Source of the DNA: UBA822 sp036336795
GTDB lineage: Bacteria > Gemmatimonadota > Gemmatimonadetes > Longimicrobiales > Gaopeijiaceae
Length of the DNA stretch: 64,000 nucleotides
Assembly: GCA_036336795.1 (NCBI GenBank)
Contig: JAYZFL010000007.1
Coordinates: forward strand, 1-64,000
Direction of reading: 5' to 3'
The notes beneath the pieces are model-generated. The model was given only the letters and a program-made list of their open reading frames with translations, was not told the origin of the DNA and searched no databases. The translations under genes and the position numbers were made by a program. Shown here one piece after another: positions 63,069 through 64,000 of this stretch. How positions within the stretch are numbered: the stretch's first letter is position 1; each line of letters opens with the position of its first letter.

Positions 63069-64000
63069 ATGGTCCAAGGTGGAGCGCATCTGATTAAGAG
63101 AGTCCTCGCGGTCGGTGGCGTGATGTTACTCGCTACTGCTGTCGGGGCGTTCTTGAGCTTCGTCCTACTCACTCGAACGAATGCGGGCCAGACACTCGTC
63201 TTAGAGCGTGTTTTAAGGCGCATCGATAGGGTTGTCAACGGTGAAATCGTAGTATCCGACCTTCGCTCTTCCGGGCTACATAAAGGTGCGAAGTTCATAG
63301 GGCTCCGGGTCCGCGCGCCGGATGGAACCGCCCTTATGACTGTGGACTCGGTCGAAGTCGAGTATTCCCTCAGCCAAGTTCTGCGGGGTGATATTGTGCT
63401 TTCCGCTGTCACTGTGTGGCAGCCGACTTTGAACATCGAGAAATCGAGAATCGAAAACCCCTTCAATTTGACCGAATTCCTCGGTGGAGACGAACTGACA
63501 TCGGAGAAAGTCACGGCACCGGAGGCCGGTAAGAGTGCCGTGCAAAGATTGGTGCTGGAAGATGTGACCATTCAAGGTGGACGGTTGGACGTGCGCTATC
63601 CGCTAACGTCAGAACTCGGGCCCGAGTCCCGAATCGTTACTGTGCCCGCCGCCGATAGAGTCGGGGTGGTGCGAACCCTCGACTTCCATGACATCGATGG
63701 CCATCTCGACCGTGTGACTATTGTCGATCCTGACGTCACCGGGCTCCGTGTCGATATAGATAGCCTTGCGTTCGAGGGTGATGTTTTCCGGGATCCTGTC
63801 CGGGTGCGCGAGTTCGACGGAACAGTAGTGTGGCTGGAGGACCAGATTTCAATTGCAGTCGAGACTTTGAGGTTACCTGGCTCGCTGACCGAAGGCTCCG
63901 CTACCGTCAACGTAACCCCGGGGCGAGCACCCAGTCTCGGTATCGACCTCGTAGCCTCTCATCTTGAGTTGACGGATTTGCGATGGCTTCGGCCAGAACT
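63069..64000 (+). CDS. TamB/AsmA-like envelope protein, partial
   Basis: The first 310 residues are visible; the frame runs off the window. ATG 63069 follows the Omp85 stop by one base. One N-terminal membrane helix (about 10-36, IKRVLAVGGVMLLATAVGAFLSFVLL) then beta-rich sequence with the opening typical of TamB/YdbH/AsmA proteins: LERVLRRIDRVVNGEIVVSDL, GLRVRAPDGTALMTVDSVEVEYSLSQVLRGDIVLSAV and LVLEDVTIQGGRLDV. These long proteins bridge the periplasm and take part in lipid transport or outer-membrane assembly. Pairing with an Omp85 gene is the tamAB arrangement. Confidence 0.85.
   Translation, partial: MVQGGAHLIKRVLAVGGVMLLATAVGAFLSFVLLTRTNAGQTLVLERVLRRIDRVVNGEIVVSDLRSSGLHKGAKFIGLRVRAPDGTALMTVDSVEVEYSLSQVLRGDIVLSAVTVWQPTLNIEKSRIENPFNLTEFLGGDELTSEKVTAPEAGKSAVQRLVLEDVTIQGGRLDVRYPLTSELGPESRIVTVPAADRVGVVRTLDFHDIDGHLDRVTIVDPDVTGLRVDIDSLAFEGDVFRDPVRVREFDGTVVWLEDQISIAVETLRLPGSLTEGSATVNVTPGRAPSLGIDLVASHLELTDLRWLRPE

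Overview
The window reads as a continuous piece of a Gram-negative bacterial chromosome of roughly mid-50s percent G+C, judged from sampled lines. An outer membrane is implied by an Omp85-family assembly protein followed by a TamB/AsmA-like gene, many lipoproteins with clear lipoboxes, and beta-barrel proteins. The mix of a sortilin-like (VPS10/BNR) exported propeller, a DUF5916-type barrel protein, a 6-bladed-propeller lipoprotein, a small lipoprotein with a TonB-plug-like end, an M28 lipoprotein peptidase and a QSH-type D-aminoacylase resembles Gemmatimonadota and their relatives. That placement is inference from gene content. No 16S rRNA gene is present.

Layout. 1-2595: sodium:neurotransmitter-type symporter (cut by the window edge), class V aminotransferase, small outer-membrane protein. 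2612-3159: RNase P RNA gene, with tRNA-Arg(CCG) starting six bases after its P1 helix and a rho-independent terminator. 3070-6942: a 3.8-kb islet bounded by perfect 43-bp copies of the tRNA-Arg 3' half. Its only gene is a G+C-rich sortilin-like secreted protein, and no recombinase is visible. 7079-14404: lipoproteins, D-aminoacylase, YkvI-like membrane protein, M28 peptidase. 14769-21744: a small upstream ORF, iodotyrosine-deiodinase-like nitroreductase, GCS2-CBS fusion, YedK, aminotransferase, phosphoglycerate mutase, TPR protein. 21842-31844: M16 peptidase pair with a Nudix hydrolase, ECF sigma/anti-sigma, HolA, SPOR protein, CopA plus a 27-residue membrane microprotein, Tat-exported Rossmann reductase. 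32003-38457: mutS, TonB-like lipoprotein, cystathionine beta-synthase, D-Ala-D-Ala ligase, rhomboid protease. 38489-44878: a consensus-like promoter, EF-G paralogue, yebC, ruvC, ruvA, ruvB, queA. 44959-48890: DUF5916 barrel protein and exported tandem rhodanese on the minus strand. 49353-60630: a long, tightly packed plus-strand run: tgt, yajC, def, fmt, thiE, thiS, thiG, rsmB, PASTA protein, TlpA-like protein, ybbR-like, tsaD, lgt, phosphoesterase. 60833-64000: Omp85 protein and the start of a TamB/AsmA-like protein.

How the genes work together. The right half is mostly housekeeping: queuosine (queA, tgt), N-terminal formyl metabolism (def, fmt), tRNA and rRNA modification (tsaD, rsmB), Holliday-junction processing (ruvABC), mismatch repair (mutS), replication (holA), envelope assembly (lgt, yajC, Omp85, TamB-like). 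Many junctions overlap by four bases (ATGA, GTGA, TTGA and probably CTGA), which suggests translational coupling. The left 15 kb is accessory: exported propellers, lipoproteins, transport and peptide or D-amino-acid breakdown.

The most noteworthy points are the tRNA-Arg islet, the rnpB-tRNA unit in which RNase P would help mature its own transcript, a perfect terminator-like hairpin inside the EF-G-like gene, and the probable CTG start of rsmB.
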